Assembly (NCBI RefSeq): GCF_031326225.1
Contig: NZ_CP133720.1
Location: 3,286,001-3,350,000 of the forward strand
DNA length: 64,000 nt
Direction: 5' to 3'
DNA from: Undibacterium cyanobacteriorum
Lineage (GTDB): Bacteria > Pseudomonadota > Gammaproteobacteria > Burkholderiales > Burkholderiaceae_D
The position numbers and the translations under genes were made by a program. Under the pieces are notes generated by a model that worked only from the letters and a program-made list of their open reading frames with translations, did not search any database and was not told the DNA's origin. Positions 1 to 8,508 of this stretch are shown here, one piece after another (the stretch's first letter is position 1; each line of letters starts with the position of its first letter).

Positions 1-933
1 GAGAAAAAGACGGACAATAAAGCCGACGCTAAAACCGAAAATTCGAGCGACAAAACCAATGCCAAGCTCGCCTCCAAGCCAGACGAGGCCAAACCCGTTT
101 TGAAATTAGACGATAAGGTCACTGCAAAAACAGACGTGGCTGGCAAAGAAATTCCGATTGAGAAATCGACTGGCAAAGTCGCAACCCATACTGAGGAAAG
201 CAAGGAAAAATCTGACGCCGTGGTGCGTATGATTACCATCGCGCTGGACCCTGGTCATGGCGGCGAAGACCCGGGCGCTTCTGGCCGTCGCGGTAGTCGC
301 GAAAAAGACGTCGTATTGGCGATTGCCAAACGGCTCAAGAAAAAACTCGACGAATTGCCGAACATGCGTGTTATGTTGACGCGAGATGGTGATTTTTTCG
401 TGCCCTTGCAAACCCGTGTTGCCAAAGCACGCGGCGTTCAAGCTGATCTTTTTGTTTCCATCCACGCAGATGCCTTCGTCAATGCAAACGCACGCGGCTC
501 CTCGGTGTTTGTGCTTTCTGAACGCGGCGCAAGTTCAACCGCTGCGCGCTGGCTCGCCGACAAGGAAAACGATGCCGATTTGATTGGCGGCGTGAATATC
601 AATACGCAAGACAAACATCTTGCCGGCGTGTTGCTCGACTTGTCTACGACCGCACAGATCAATGACAGTTTGAAATTAGGGAAAGTCGTCTTGAAAGAGA
701 TCGGCGGTATTAATCGCTTGCACAAAGGTTCGGTCGAGCAAGCCGGTTTTGCTGTTCTCAAAGCACCCGATATTCCAAGCATCTTGATTGAAACGGCGTT
801 TATTTCAAACCCTGAGGAAGAAGCCAAACTGACTGATGAAGCGTATCAAGAAGAGCTGGCGGATGCGATCGTACGTGGCATCAAAAAATACCTCGCCAAG
901 AATCCTCCCTTAGCGCGCAATAAGATGGCATGA
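1..933 (+). CDS. amiC: N-acetylmuramoyl-L-alanine amidase, 3' part (AmiC-like)
   Basis: Periplasmic zinc amidase that cuts the bond between N-acetylmuramic acid and the stem peptide, used for septal peptidoglycan splitting. The frame is open from base 1, so the 5' end (expected signal peptide and AMIN domain) is outside the window; 310 residues are visible. The first ~75 are a Lys/Ala/Asp-rich linker. An Amidase_3 domain follows: LDPGHGGEDPG with a zinc His, an REKD segment with the zinc Glu, SIHADA with the second zinc His, and the catalytic-Glu segment LIETAFISN near the C-terminus. A downstream TTG at 100 could be mistaken for a start, but nothing supports it. The family call is firm; AmiC rather than another paralogue is inferred from the usual betaproteobacterial order next to mutL and miaA. 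Confidence 0.9.
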   Translation, partial: EKKTDNKADAKTENSSDKTNAKLASKPDEAKPVLKLDDKVTAKTDVAGKEIPIEKSTGKVATHTEESKEKSDAVVRMITIALDPGHGGEDPGASGRRGSREKDVVLAIAKRLKKKLDELPNMRVMLTRDGDFFVPLQTRVAKARGVQADLFVSIHADAFVNANARGSSVFVLSERGASSTAARWLADKENDADLIGGVNINTQDKHLAGVLLDLSTTAQINDSLKLGKVVLKEIGGINRLHKGSVEQAGFAVLKAPDIPSILIETAFISNPEEEAKLTDEAYQEELADAIVRGIKKYLAKNPPLARNKMA

Positions 934-981
934 AGCTGAGGCTAAATGTTGGCTGAGGTTTAGGATCTGTATTCAACAAGA

Positions 982-1317
982 TCACTCTTGAACGTGGATC
1001 TCCGCCGACGAATCGCACGCTGTTCCAGCAGCGATCCAACGTCGTATCCATCCTTGAAAACGCGGTTCAAACGCTTGAGGTAATAACTTCAAATATTGCT
1101 TGGCATGAAGCAGCATTCCACATCGGTAATGCGCTCCATCACTATGCCATTCGAGTGCTCGGCAAGGACCACGCCACTGCCACAGAAAGACCCGTGCGAC
1201 TGGACAGGTTTCGGTCGCGCAACACACTCCGCAACCATTACAGGTTTCGCCAAGGGCTGGCTTAACGGGCGCCGCTGCTTGCAACCAAATCACCTGAGCG
1301 GGTTTGTCGGTGTGCAT
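982..1317 (-). CDS. YkgJ-like cysteine-cluster protein
   Basis: A 111-residue protein with a cysteine cluster CNGCGVCCATETCP near residues 22-35 and further Cys at about 52, 66 and 101. This pattern fits the YkgJ/CxxCxxCC family, small proteins thought to bind zinc or an iron-sulphur cluster; no reaction is established. The DedA-family gene stops 20 bp upstream on the same strand, so the two are probably co-transcribed. An AAGGG-type ribosome site precedes the ATG. The family call is fairly sure, the function unknown. Confidence 0.75.
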   Translation of the reverse strand: MHTDKPAQVIWLQAAAPVKPALGETCNGCGVCCATETCPVARVFLWQWRGPCRALEWHSDGAHYRCGMLLHAKQYLKLLPQAFEPRFQGWIRRWIAAGTACDSSAEIHVQE

Positions 1318-1337
1318 GGGCGCCCTTGGGGATGAAT

Positions 1338-1988
1338 TTATTTTGATTTACTGAACATGGAGCGACCAAATTTCCAGGCGAGGCCAGCGACCACTGGAAT
1401 CACTGCAGCACCCACACCCACTAACACGATCACGTTCAAGTTGTTCTTGATAAATGGGATATTACCGAAGAAATAGCCACTCGCCACCAAGGAAATAATC
1501 CAAATCAAAGCACCGAGAACATTGTAAAACTGGAAGCTACGGAAACTCATTTCCGAGACACCGGCAACGAATGGTGCAAAGGTGCGCACCAATGGAATAA
1601 AACGTGCTAAGACTACCGTTTTACCACCGTGCTTCTCGTAGAAATCATGCGTCTTCTGCAAAGCTGCGCGATCGATCCATCGATAATCGCGTTCCATTAC
1701 TTTATGTCCGATCATGCGACCAATCCAATAATTGACAGTATTGCCGGTGACCGAAGCGATAATCAACAAGATGACTAAGAACCAAGGATTCATGGCTCCT
1801 GTTGCGCAGAAGGTGCCAGCGATAAAGAGCAGAGAATCGCCAGGTAAAAACGGAAAAATCACAAACGCGGTCTCGCAAAACACAATGGCAAACAAGACGG
1901 CATAGACCAAAGTTCCGTACTGCGCAATCCAAATCCCGAGCGACTTATCGACATGCAATACCATGTCGAGCAACTGCATAAAATCCAT
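1338..1988 (-). CDS. DedA family inner-membrane protein
   Basis: Integral membrane protein of the DedA/SNARE-associated superfamily, whose members are linked to lipid-carrier flipping and membrane homeostasis. The chosen ATG at 1988 follows an AAGGAG site about six bases away; an upstream in-frame start at 2057 would add 23 hydrophilic residues and lacks a comparable site. The 216-residue product has the family marks: the segment ETAFVIFPFLPGDSLLF, the G-x-x-x-NYWIGR segment, and ARFIPLVRTFAPFVAGV with its conserved Arg and Pro, plus four to five hydrophobic spans. It lies divergent to mutL and upstream of the cysteine-cluster gene. Confidence 0.88.
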   Translation of the reverse strand: MDFMQLLDMVLHVDKSLGIWIAQYGTLVYAVLFAIVFCETAFVIFPFLPGDSLLFIAGTFCATGAMNPWFLVILLIIASVTGNTVNYWIGRMIGHKVMERDYRWIDRAALQKTHDFYEKHGGKTVVLARFIPLVRTFAPFVAGVSEMSFRSFQFYNVLGALIWIISLVASGYFFGNIPFIKNNLNVIVLVGVGAAVIPVVAGLAWKFGRSMFSKSK

Positions 1989-2073
1989 AAATCTCCTTTG
2001 TTTGTCCTGTGAGACCAAGTGGTCGTGCCCTTGGTTCTTTTTGGGTACTGCCGACATGCACCGAACTTAGCTT

Positions 2074-2209
2074 CAACAACGTTAGCGTCTGTTTTTGGAA
2101 TGCATACATTCGCGCGCTTTCGAAAAATTGCGCCAGCTAGGCGTGGCAACGAAGACAGTACAACTGTACGGCGAGCTGCCAACAACAACGCTGGCGTCTG
2201 TTTTTCGAA
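2074..2209. repeat. 27-bp imperfect direct repeat in the dedA/mutL intergenic region
   Basis: Two copies of a 27-bp sequence starting CAACAACG and ending GCGTCTGTTTTT-N-GAA lie at 2074-2100 and 2183-2209, 109 bp apart, with only three differences. They sit in the divergent promoter region between dedA and mutL. Their role is unknown; a protein-binding pair or the remains of a small duplication are both possible. Confidence 0.6.
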
Positions 2210-2242
2210 AGTGCGCGACATCATACACCAAGACTTCACAGG

Positions 2243-2248
2243 TATAAT
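2243..2248 (+). promoter_or_regulatory. -10 element TATAAT next to the mutL start
   Basis: A perfect TATAAT lies only six bases before the mutL ATG, so transcription from it would begin at or next to the ATG. No Shine-Dalgarno sequence is present before the ATG and no convincing -35 hexamer was found about 17 bp upstream. This suggests a leaderless mutL message, or a second upstream promoter. Confidence 0.45.
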
Positions 2249-2254
2249 CCCAGC

Positions 2255-4186
2255 ATGAACGCAAATACTGAAAATCTCACTCCCGTGCGCCCTATCCAAG
2301 CACTTCCCGATCATTTGATCTCGCAAATCGCAGCAGGTGAAGTGGTTGAACGCCCGTCGGCCGTAGTAAAAGAACTACTCGAAAATGCATTAGATGCAGG
2401 CGCCAGTTCGGTGACGATTAAGCTCGATGAAGGCGGCGTCAAGCGCATTGCAATTATTGACAATGGTCGAGGCATTCCGGCTGATCAGTTACCACTCGCA
2501 GTACAACGCCATGCGACATCGAAGATTGCCTCCTTAGAAGAATTAGAAAACGTCGCAACTTTGGGTTTCCGCGGTGAAGCGCTGGCTTCGATTGCTTCGG
2601 TCGCGATTTTGACGCTGACGACCAAGACAGCGGATGCACCACATGCATGGCAAATCGAGAATGGCAAAATCACGCCGGCTTCTGGCGGACAAGGAACCAC
2701 GGTCGATGTGCAGGATTTGTACTACAACACGCCTGCCCGCCGTAAATTCTTGAAATCGGAACAGACTGAATTTGGCCATTGCGCCGAGGTTGTGCGCCGC
2801 ATCGCTTTGGCGCGTCCTGATGTCAGTTTTTCGCTGTCACACAATGGCAAGATGGTCGACCATTGGAATGTCAGCGGCTTCGACAAACGCAGTGCCAGCA
2901 TTCTGGGTGATTCGTTTTCGAGTGCCCGCTTGCCGATTGACGAAAGTGCGGGTCCCTTACGTTTGCACGGTTTCATCGGTTTGCCGACGGCGTCCAAAGG
3001 ACGAGCCGACGCACAGTATTTCTACGTCAATGGCCGCTTCGTGCGCGACAAATTATTGACCCATGCGGTACGTGCCGCTTATCAAGATGTCTTGCATGGT
3101 GACCGCTATCCCTCGTATGTGATCGCACTCGATCTCGATCCTGCTTTGGTTGACGTCAACGTCCATCCATCCAAAATCGAAGTACGATTCCGTGATAGTC
3201 GCTCGGTGCATCAATTTGTGTTCCATGCGATCAATCGCGCCTTAGCGCAAACTTCCGCCACCTCTTTTGGTACCGTGCCCGGCCCTGCGACAGCCTTGAT
3301 TGCCGATAGCGATCTCAACGCCAATGGTGGTGGTCTGAATACCGGTAATCGTGGACGTCTGCCATGGATAGGCGGCGAGCAAACCAGTTTCTCATCGCAG
3401 TTCGCCACACCAGTCACTGGCACCAGCCTCGATTATCGCGCCAACAACGGTATTGATTACAGCTTCATGCAGCAACATGCCCAAGCGGCGGGTGTTGGTC
3501 AATCAACTGAAGCCTATGGTGCTTTCTTCGGTGGCGGTGACAACAACATTGCTGGAGCAAATCAAACTGCAGGCGTTCGCGCCAGCGAACTCCCGACTGA
3601 CGATCACCCGCTCGGCTTCGCCTTGGCACAGCTGCATGGCATCTATGTGTTAGCGCAGAACAGTAAAGGCTTGGTGTTGGTCGACATGCACGCTGCACAT
3701 GAACGGATTCTGTACGAGCAATTAAAAAATGCGCTCGACGAAAACAATATGCCGGTGCAAGCCTTATTGATCCCTGTCACCTTCCATGCCGATGCAGTCG
3801 AAGTTGGCACGGTCGAAGAGAACCAAGACATCTTTACTTCCTTGGGTTTTGATATTAGCGCGATCTCCCCCACGACTCTGGCCGTACGTTCCGTACCAGC
3901 TTTATTGAGAAACGCTGATGCGCAATCCTTGGCCCGCGATGTGATCCGCGACGTCCGCGAATTTGGCGGCTCACGGGTCTTGATTGATCGACGCAATGAA
4001 TTGCTCGGCACTTTGGCTTGCCATACGGCGGTACGCGCCAATCGCAGTTTAACCATCGTCGAGATGAATGCTTTGCTGAGACAAATGGAAAGCACGGAAC
4101 GTTCTGATCAATGCAATCACGGCCGGCCAACTTGGGTGCAGCTTGGTTTAAATGATCTCGACAAATTATTCATGCGTGGTCAGTAA
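2255..4186 (+). CDS. mutL: DNA mismatch repair protein MutL
   Basis: Mismatch-repair ATPase linking MutS to strand incision. The N-terminal GHKL ATPase is complete: [11 protein letters not shown] with N44, IDNGRGI at about 68-74, GFRGEA at 104-109. A variable linker (about residues 335-445) precedes the C-terminal dimerisation domain. That domain carries [12 protein letters not shown] (from D477, matching the DQHA-x2-E-x4-E endonuclease motif), ACHTAVRAN (C589) and CNHGRP (C620), the metal-site motifs of MutL proteins in bacteria without MutH. It should therefore nick DNA itself. Length 643 is typical. miaA begins two bases after the stop. There is no ribosome site before the ATG, but the N-terminus aligns with the family pattern. 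Confidence 0.97.
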   Translation: MNANTENLTPVRPIQALPDHLISQIAAGEVVERPSAVVKELLENALDAGASSVTIKLDEGGVKRIAIIDNGRGIPADQLPLAVQRHATSKIASLEELENVATLGFRGEALASIASVAILTLTTKTADAPHAWQIENGKITPASGGQGTTVDVQDLYYNTPARRKFLKSEQTEFGHCAEVVRRIALARPDVSFSLSHNGKMVDHWNVSGFDKRSASILGDSFSSARLPIDESAGPLRLHGFIGLPTASKGRADAQYFYVNGRFVRDKLLTHAVRAAYQDVLHGDRYPSYVIALDLDPALVDVNVHPSKIEVRFRDSRSVHQFVFHAINRALAQTSATSFGTVPGPATALIADSDLNANGGGLNTGNRGRLPWIGGEQTSFSSQFATPVTGTSLDYRANNGIDYSFMQQHAQAAGVGQSTEAYGAFFGGGDNNIAGANQTAGVRASELPTDDHPLGFALAQLHGIYVLAQNSKGLVLVDMHAAHERILYEQLKNALDENNMPVQALLIPVTFHADAVEVGTVEENQDIFTSLGFDISAISPTTLAVRSVPALLRNADAQSLARDVIRDVREFGGSRVLIDRRNELLGTLACHTAVRANRSLTIVEMNALLRQMESTERSDQCNHGRPTWVQLGLNDLDKLFMRGQ

Positions 4187-4188
4187 TC

Positions 4189-5127
4189 ATGCAGAATCCG
4201 TCACCCGTCATCGCCATCATGGGCCCGACCGCCTCGGGTAAAACCGCAGCGGCACTGGCGATAGCACGCGAGGTCCCGGCTGAAATCATTTCTGTCGACT
4301 CCGCCTTGGTGTATCGCGACATGAATATCGGTACGGCCAAACCGAATGCAGAAGAGTTAGCAGCAGCGCCGCACCATCTGATCGATATCATTGATCCGAG
4401 TGAATCGTATTCGGTCGCACAGTTTCTGAATGATAGTGCTCGACTAGTCAAAGAAATTCGTGCGCGTGGTCGCTTACCGATTATGGTGGGCGGCACCATG
4501 ATGTACTACAAAGCTTTAATGAACGGCATCGACGACCTGCCGCCTGCCGACGCTGCGATTCGTGCACAACTCGATGCCGACATGGCACAGATCGGCGCAC
4601 CAGGCTTGCATGCACGCCTTGCCGAAGTCGATCCTGAGACCGCGGCTCGGCTTCAACCTAACGATAGTCAACGCATCCAACGCGCGCTTGAAGTTTTTAT
4701 GTTGACCGGCAAACCCATGTCAAGCTTGATCGCCCAACAGCCACGCAGCGCGATGCCGTTCGAGATGCTCTCGCTGTCGCTAGAACCAAGCGATCGCGCC
4801 GTGTTACATGAACGCATCGCGCGTCGTTTCGATCTCATGCTCGAACAAGGCTTCCTCGATGAAGTCACTCAATTGAAGCAACGCCCGGAACTGCATGCAG
4901 AACTCCCCTCAATCCGTTGCGTAGGCTATCGCCAAGCTTGGGATTATCTCGACGGCAGCATCAACTACGAAGAAATGCGCGAACGCGGCATCATCGCCAC
5001 GCGACAACTGGCCAAACGTCAACTGACTTGGTTGCGCTCTATCCCCGAACGCAAAGTCATCGATTGCAATTCGAGTCGTGCCACACAAGAGGTGGTCGAA
5101 TTAGCACTAAAAAGCACGCAAGCGTAA
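4189..5127 (+). CDS. miaA: tRNA dimethylallyltransferase MiaA
   Basis: Transfers the dimethylallyl group from DMAPP to N6 of A37 in tRNAs that read codons starting with U. The P-loop GPTASGKT is at residues 12-19, followed by the family segment [16 protein letters not shown] and the central [11 protein letters not shown] stretch. Length 312 is normal. The gene starts two bases after the mutL stop, so translation is probably coupled; the mutL-miaA pair is widespread in proteobacteria. Confidence 0.97.
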   Translation: MQNPSPVIAIMGPTASGKTAAALAIAREVPAEIISVDSALVYRDMNIGTAKPNAEELAAAPHHLIDIIDPSESYSVAQFLNDSARLVKEIRARGRLPIMVGGTMMYYKALMNGIDDLPPADAAIRAQLDADMAQIGAPGLHARLAEVDPETAARLQPNDSQRIQRALEVFMLTGKPMSSLIAQQPRSAMPFEMLSLSLEPSDRAVLHERIARRFDLMLEQGFLDEVTQLKQRPELHAELPSIRCVGYRQAWDYLDGSINYEEMRERGIIATRQLAKRQLTWLRSIPERKVIDCNSSRATQEVVELALKSTQA

Positions 5128-5218
5128 ATTCCGCCCGGCCAAACCGAATCAAACTAAGCGAAGTTAAGCGAACTTAAGCACACAGACCAGTTTTTCCATT
5201 CCCAGAACAGATCAACGC

Positions 5219-5247
5219 TTGACGCTTTTAAAGTTCGCTGGCATAAT
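5219..5247 (+). promoter_or_regulatory. sigma-70 promoter of tRNA-Met
   Basis: TTGACG at 5219-5224 and CATAAT at 5242-5247 are 17 bp apart and close to consensus. Transcription would begin near 5254, a few bases before the mature tRNA 5' end at 5260. The preceding part of the miaA-tRNA gap (5128-5218) shows only short AAGTTAAGCG/AACTTAAGC repeats and no gene. Confidence 0.75.
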
Positions 5248-5259
5248 CTTGGGCTTCTT

Positions 5260-5336
5260 GGTGATATAGCTCAGTTGGTTAGAGCACAGCACTCATAATG
5301 CTGGGGTCGGTGGTTCAAGTCCACCTATCACCACCA
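5260..5336 (+). tRNA. tRNA-Met (anticodon CAT), elongator type
   Basis: A complete 77-nt cloverleaf: acceptor GGTGATA pairs with TATCACC, D-arm AGCTC...GAGC, anticodon loop CTCATAA with CAT, T-arm GGTGGTTCAAGTCCACC, and an encoded CCA. The D-arm and anticodon arm closely resemble the enterobacterial elongator tRNA-Met. A CAT anticodon could also belong to tRNA-Ile2, modified to lysidine, but the GGGGTC variable region and overall similarity favour elongator Met. Confidence 0.93.
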
Positions 5337-5342
5337 GAACAC

Positions 5343-5378
5343 AAAGCCCTGTTAGCGATAACAGGGCTTTTTTGTTTT
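5343..5378 (+). terminator. Rho-independent terminator of tRNA-Met
   Basis: A perfect 12-bp stem AAAGCCCTGTTA / TAACAGGGCTTT with loop GCGA, followed by T6-G-T4. The stem, loop and tail recur almost unchanged at 6281-6317. Confidence 0.92.
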
Positions 5379-5436
5379 CGGGTTGGAGCTGTGCGGGAAG
5401 TATTACCAAGGTGCGAAAGAATCGGACGACATCAAG

Positions 5437-5973
5437 TTAACGGGAGTCGAATCTAAACCGAAATGGATACTCCATCTTGCAAGGTTTTCCACCACAAACG
5501 GCCGATTTAAATTTGATATCTTGCGCAAATCGCAGTGCAAGGTTAGAAATGTGTTCGTTCGGAGTCGCCAACAAACTTGTTTCGACAACACTCCCCGAAG
5601 AATCGACCGTTACGAAAAAAATTAATTCACCGCTGATCAATTCCTTCTTTGCAAGCAACACAGATATTAGACATAGCCGCATCAGTTCACTGAAAGGTTG
5701 CAACCCATCGATAGGATACGGTGGTTCATCACCTTGTGCGATTTGTTCCCATTGACTATGCAATACTGCTCGATCTTTCGCAGATAATCCTTCGTAACTT
5801 TGCTGCGGATTGATTGCCTCGGTTTGAATTGATAGGCGACCTATAACCGTTACAATCGGCTTCGATTCTGACGCTGAGTCTCCTGATACTGATTGTGCTT
5901 TGGCCTGCTGAAAGCATAGACATAAACCTACCAAAAATAGGCCGCAACTTTGACGAGTGAATCTACTTAACAT
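5437..5973 (-). CDS. Secreted protein with a TonB-C-like end
   Basis: 178 residues with a Sec signal peptide (hydrophobic LFLVGLCLCF, cleavage after AKA near residue 26). The C-terminal ~65 residues, from SGELIFFVTVDSSGSVVE to YPFRFRFDSR, have the beta-strand/helix pattern of the TonB C-terminal domain (strand, VDSSG turn, helix with a Phe-Lys stretch). There is no N-terminal membrane anchor or proline-rich spanner, so it is not a classical TonB. Two Cys (CGGKPC) near the end could form a disulphide. It stands alone between the duplicated tRNA-end repeats. The domain call is by eye and moderate; the role is unknown. Confidence 0.55.
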   Translation of the reverse strand: MLSRFTRQSCGLFLVGLCLCFQQAKAQSVSGDSASESKPIVTVIGRLSIQTEAINPQQSYEGLSAKDRAVLHSQWEQIAQGDEPPYPIDGLQPFSELMRLCLISVLLAKKELISGELIFFVTVDSSGSVVETSLLATPNEHISNLALRFAQDIKFKSAVCGGKPCKMEYPFRFRFDSR

Positions 5974-6386
5974 AACGATCGCCTAGATAGCGTGAGGTAT
6001 ACGAGCTTGCTTAAACCGACTTAAGCTTCTTAACTCGCATAATCGGAGTCAAAAATATGATAATTTCATAAATGGCAATTTGCCATACCTTGGATTCCGG
6101 TGTCAAATTCACAGACTGAATTAATTAACGCAAGCAATCACATTCATTAATTGAAGAACGTCGAAGGCGCTGCGACCTTGTTCTGGTGCTTTCGTTGGTA
6201 AAAATATGTTGCAGGTCAAATAAGGCCATCTGAAAACATCGAAATAATGCGTCATAAATAATGCCCCCACCAGACAAAACAAAGCCCTGTTAGCGATAAC
6301 AGGGCTTTTTTGTTTTTGATCATTTGGTGTGCGAGATTGGGGCATTAGCCAACCTCGCACTCCAACCGAATCTATCCCACCTCATC
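5974..6386. other. Gap between the TonB-C-like gene and the MBL hydrolase gene
   Basis: Apart from the terminator copy at 6281-6317 I see no credible gene here. A frame at 6121-6360 on the minus strand runs through the terminator stem and has no ribosome site. The region 5995-6045 is rich in CTTAA/TTAAG words, as is the gap before the tRNA. Confidence 0.5.
6281..6317. terminator. Second copy of the tRNA-Met-type terminator
   Basis: Stem AAAGCCCTGTTA / TAACAGGGCTTT with GCGA loop and T6-G-T5 on the plus side; on the minus side the stem is followed by G-TTTT-G. It can act in both directions and would end the minus-strand MBL hydrolase transcript. Confidence 0.75.
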
Positions 6387-7448
6387 TCAACCTGCCAACA
6401 CTTTCGCACGAGTTGGACAATAACCCCGCTTGACTGGTGCGGCGAGTGGTGTCCGCCACCATGCTTGGCCGCGTTGTGCTTCCGATAGATCAACCGGCTC
6501 GCCCATCATCGGTGTACTGATGCGGACTTTGGCGGTGTCGGCCAAGGCGATGATGCGCTCAAACGGTTCGTACCAAGCATGCATAGCTAAATCAAAGGTG
6601 CCATTGTGGATGGGTAGCATGGTCTTCCCTTGCAGATCGAGATGGGCTTGTAGGCTTTCTTCTGGCTGCATGTGGACATCGGGCCATTGTTCGTTATAGG
6701 CACCGGTTTCTATCAGCGTTAAATCAAAGGGGCCGAAGCGTTTGCCAATTTCTTTAAAGCCAGCGAAGTAGCCGGAGTCTCCGCTGAAGAAGACGCGTAA
6801 GTCTTGCGCTAAGATGGTCCATGAGGCCCACAAGGTCTTATTGCGATCATTCAAGCCACGCCCCGAGAAATGCTGTGCCGGTGTCGCTATCAGTTCTACA
6901 CCAGCCACTTGTGTACTCTGCCACCACGTCAATTGTTGAATCTTATTGGCGGAAATGCCCCACTTAATGAGTCGATCACCGACACCACTCGGTGTGATGA
7001 AGTGCTCTACTTTCGTATCTAATGCAAGCACTGCGGCGTAATCCAAATGATCGTAATGATCGTGCGAGAGAATCACCGCTTTGATCGGGGGCAGTTGTTC
7101 AATACTGATCGGCGGCGCATGGAAACGACGCGGGCCCATCCATTGGAAAGGTGAAGCGCGCTCTGAAAAGACTGGGTCCAGCAAGAAAAATGCACCATGA
7201 AGTTTCAGCAGCAAACTCGAATGCCCCAAACGATACAGCGTGTTATCCGGTGCAGTGAGTAAGTCTTCACGAGACAAGTCCATCACGGGAATGCTGCCAC
7301 TTGGAACGGTGTTCTTTGGCTTATTAAAAAAGAAGTCCCATATAATCTTCAAACCTTTGCCGAAACCAGGCTCACGCAAAGCGCGTTGATTATCAAATTT
7401 GCCTGATGCGGATTGTTTCTGCTCCAACTCATGTTTTACCTTGTCCAT
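6387..7448 (-). CDS. MBL-fold metallo-hydrolase (NAPE-PLD/UlaG-like)
   Basis: Metallo-beta-lactamase-fold hydrolase. Metal ligands are in LSHDHYDHLD (HxHxDH), with later ligands in FFSGDSGY and near PIHNGTF. The sequence style (LYRLGHSSLLLKL...LLDPVFSERASPFQWMGPRRFH) matches the group that includes N-acylphosphatidylethanolamine phospholipase D and predicted Zn-dependent UlaG-like hydrolases; the true substrate is unknown. I chose the ATG at 7448 (353 aa) because an AAGGTG site precedes it; a TTG at 7532 would add 28 charged residues. It lies divergent to a TetR gene, and the palindromes between them suggest that this gene is the repressor's target. Confidence 0.82.
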   Translation of the reverse strand: MDKVKHELEQKQSASGKFDNQRALREPGFGKGLKIIWDFFFNKPKNTVPSGSIPVMDLSREDLLTAPDNTLYRLGHSSLLLKLHGAFFLLDPVFSERASPFQWMGPRRFHAPPISIEQLPPIKAVILSHDHYDHLDYAAVLALDTKVEHFITPSGVGDRLIKWGISANKIQQLTWWQSTQVAGVELIATPAQHFSGRGLNDRNKTLWASWTILAQDLRVFFSGDSGYFAGFKEIGKRFGPFDLTLIETGAYNEQWPDVHMQPEESLQAHLDLQGKTMLPIHNGTFDLAMHAWYEPFERIIALADTAKVRISTPMMGEPVDLSEAQRGQAWWRTPLAAPVKRGYCPTRAKVLAG

Positions 7449-7615
7449 CGATTCACCTTCTCTCAGTTCTCGTTTTACCGCGACCACCTGTCGGAGTTCC
7501 CGCTCCCTCATCTTTTCAGCTAATGAGCACAATGGTCTGCATATTGGTTCACCTGCAAATCATTACAAGTACCTTCCACATCGCCGTGATTTTTTGAGGC
7601 CGAGGAAATAAGTAC

Positions 7616-7663
7616 ACTACACAGTGTAGTTTTAAATCAAAATAAAGTAAACTACTTAGTGTA
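7616..7663. promoter_or_regulatory. Paired TetR-type operator candidates
   Basis: ACTACACAGTGTAGT (7616-7630) is a palindrome with one central base. A second site, ACTACTTAGTGTA (7651-7663), matches it at most positions. Both lie in the divergent gap between the MBL hydrolase and the TetR gene, the classic place for TetR self-control. Confidence 0.6.
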
Positions 7664-7698
7664 AAATTCAATCGAATTGCCCTATCAAACAAAAACAG

Positions 7699-8355
7699 AT
7701 GCAAAAAAAGCAGCGAACTATGAACGCGCCACTTCGCCAAACCGACCGCAAACGCCTTGCCATTTTGCAAGCAGCTATTTTGGAGTTTCGAAACTCTGGT
7801 TTTGAAGCGACTAGCATGGACAAGATCGCCGCGACTGCGGAAGTCTCGAAGCGCACCGTATATAACCATTTCCCCAGCAAAGAAGAGCTCTTTGCTGCCA
7901 TCCTGCTTCATCTATGGGAAACGGCGACCGCAGAAAATGAATTCAAGTACGAAGCCAAACGCGCTTTGAAACCGCAGTTGTTTGATTTCTTAAACAAGAA
8001 AATGCAAATGATCTGCAAGCCGGATTTCATTGACCTTGTGCGTGTCGCGGTCGCCGCAACCATTCATACCCCTGATCGTGCCCGCGATATGGTTGAGCGA
8101 CTCAAGAATCAAGAGGATGGCATTGTGGCGTGGATCAAAGCGGCGCAAGAAGACGGTCGCCTCAAAGCGGGCGATTCGCACTTGATGGGTGAAATGCTAC
8201 AAGGGCAACTCAAGTCCCTAGCGTTTTGGCCTCAGGTCGCGATGGGCCAAAGCGTGCTCGATGAAACACAGCAAAAGCAATTGATCCAAGTCTGTGCTGA
8301 CATGTTCTTGCACTTCTACGCTGTCGAACACAAAGTCAGCGCAAAGTCAGCTTAA
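7699..8355 (+). CDS. TetR/AcrR family transcriptional regulator
   Basis: One-component repressor of 218 residues. The N-terminal TetR DNA-binding domain is clear: ILQAAILEFRNSGFEATSMDKIAATAEVSKRTVYNHF-type sequence at about residues 20-57 (helix-turn-helix TSMDKIA...VSKRTVYNHF, then PSKEELF). The rest is an all-helical ligand domain with no recognisable ligand. The start may be 7699 or the ATG at 7720; neither has a strong ribosome site. It is divergent from the MBL hydrolase gene and probably controls it through the palindromes at 7616-7663. Confidence 0.9.
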   Translation: MQKKQRTMNAPLRQTDRKRLAILQAAILEFRNSGFEATSMDKIAATAEVSKRTVYNHFPSKEELFAAILLHLWETATAENEFKYEAKRALKPQLFDFLNKKMQMICKPDFIDLVRVAVAATIHTPDRARDMVERLKNQEDGIVAWIKAAQEDGRLKAGDSHLMGEMLQGQLKSLAFWPQVAMGQSVLDETQQKQLIQVCADMFLHFYAVEHKVSAKSA

Positions 8356-8508
8356 AGTAAGTGCAATAAGCTAATACACCATGAGATCTGGCAAAGAGTA
8401 AGCCACAAAGCATCGTCAAATGATACTTGAATCTAGATGTTTGTAGTTTTACGCTACCTCACTATGATTCTCACTTTCACATTCAGTCCGATCTTTTTCG
8501 AGGATGCT

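Larger units (their letters stand above)
5331..6317. repeat. Direct repeat of tRNA 3' end plus terminator flanking a ~0.9-kb segment
   Basis: The left copy (5331-5378) starts at CCACCAGA, the last bases of tRNA-Met, and runs through the terminator. The right copy (6267-6317) again has CCACCAGA, a few bases of indel, then the identical 12-bp stem, GCGA loop and T-tail. The segment between holds a single gene. Duplicated tRNA 3' ends are the usual footprint of tRNA-site integration, but no integrase is present. The right copy could also serve as terminator for the gene ending at 6387. Confidence 0.6.

Noticed and set aside
6121..6360. 79-codon minus-strand frame after the TonB-C-like gene
   Set aside because: It reads through the terminator stem at 6281-6317, has no ribosome site and no recognisable content.
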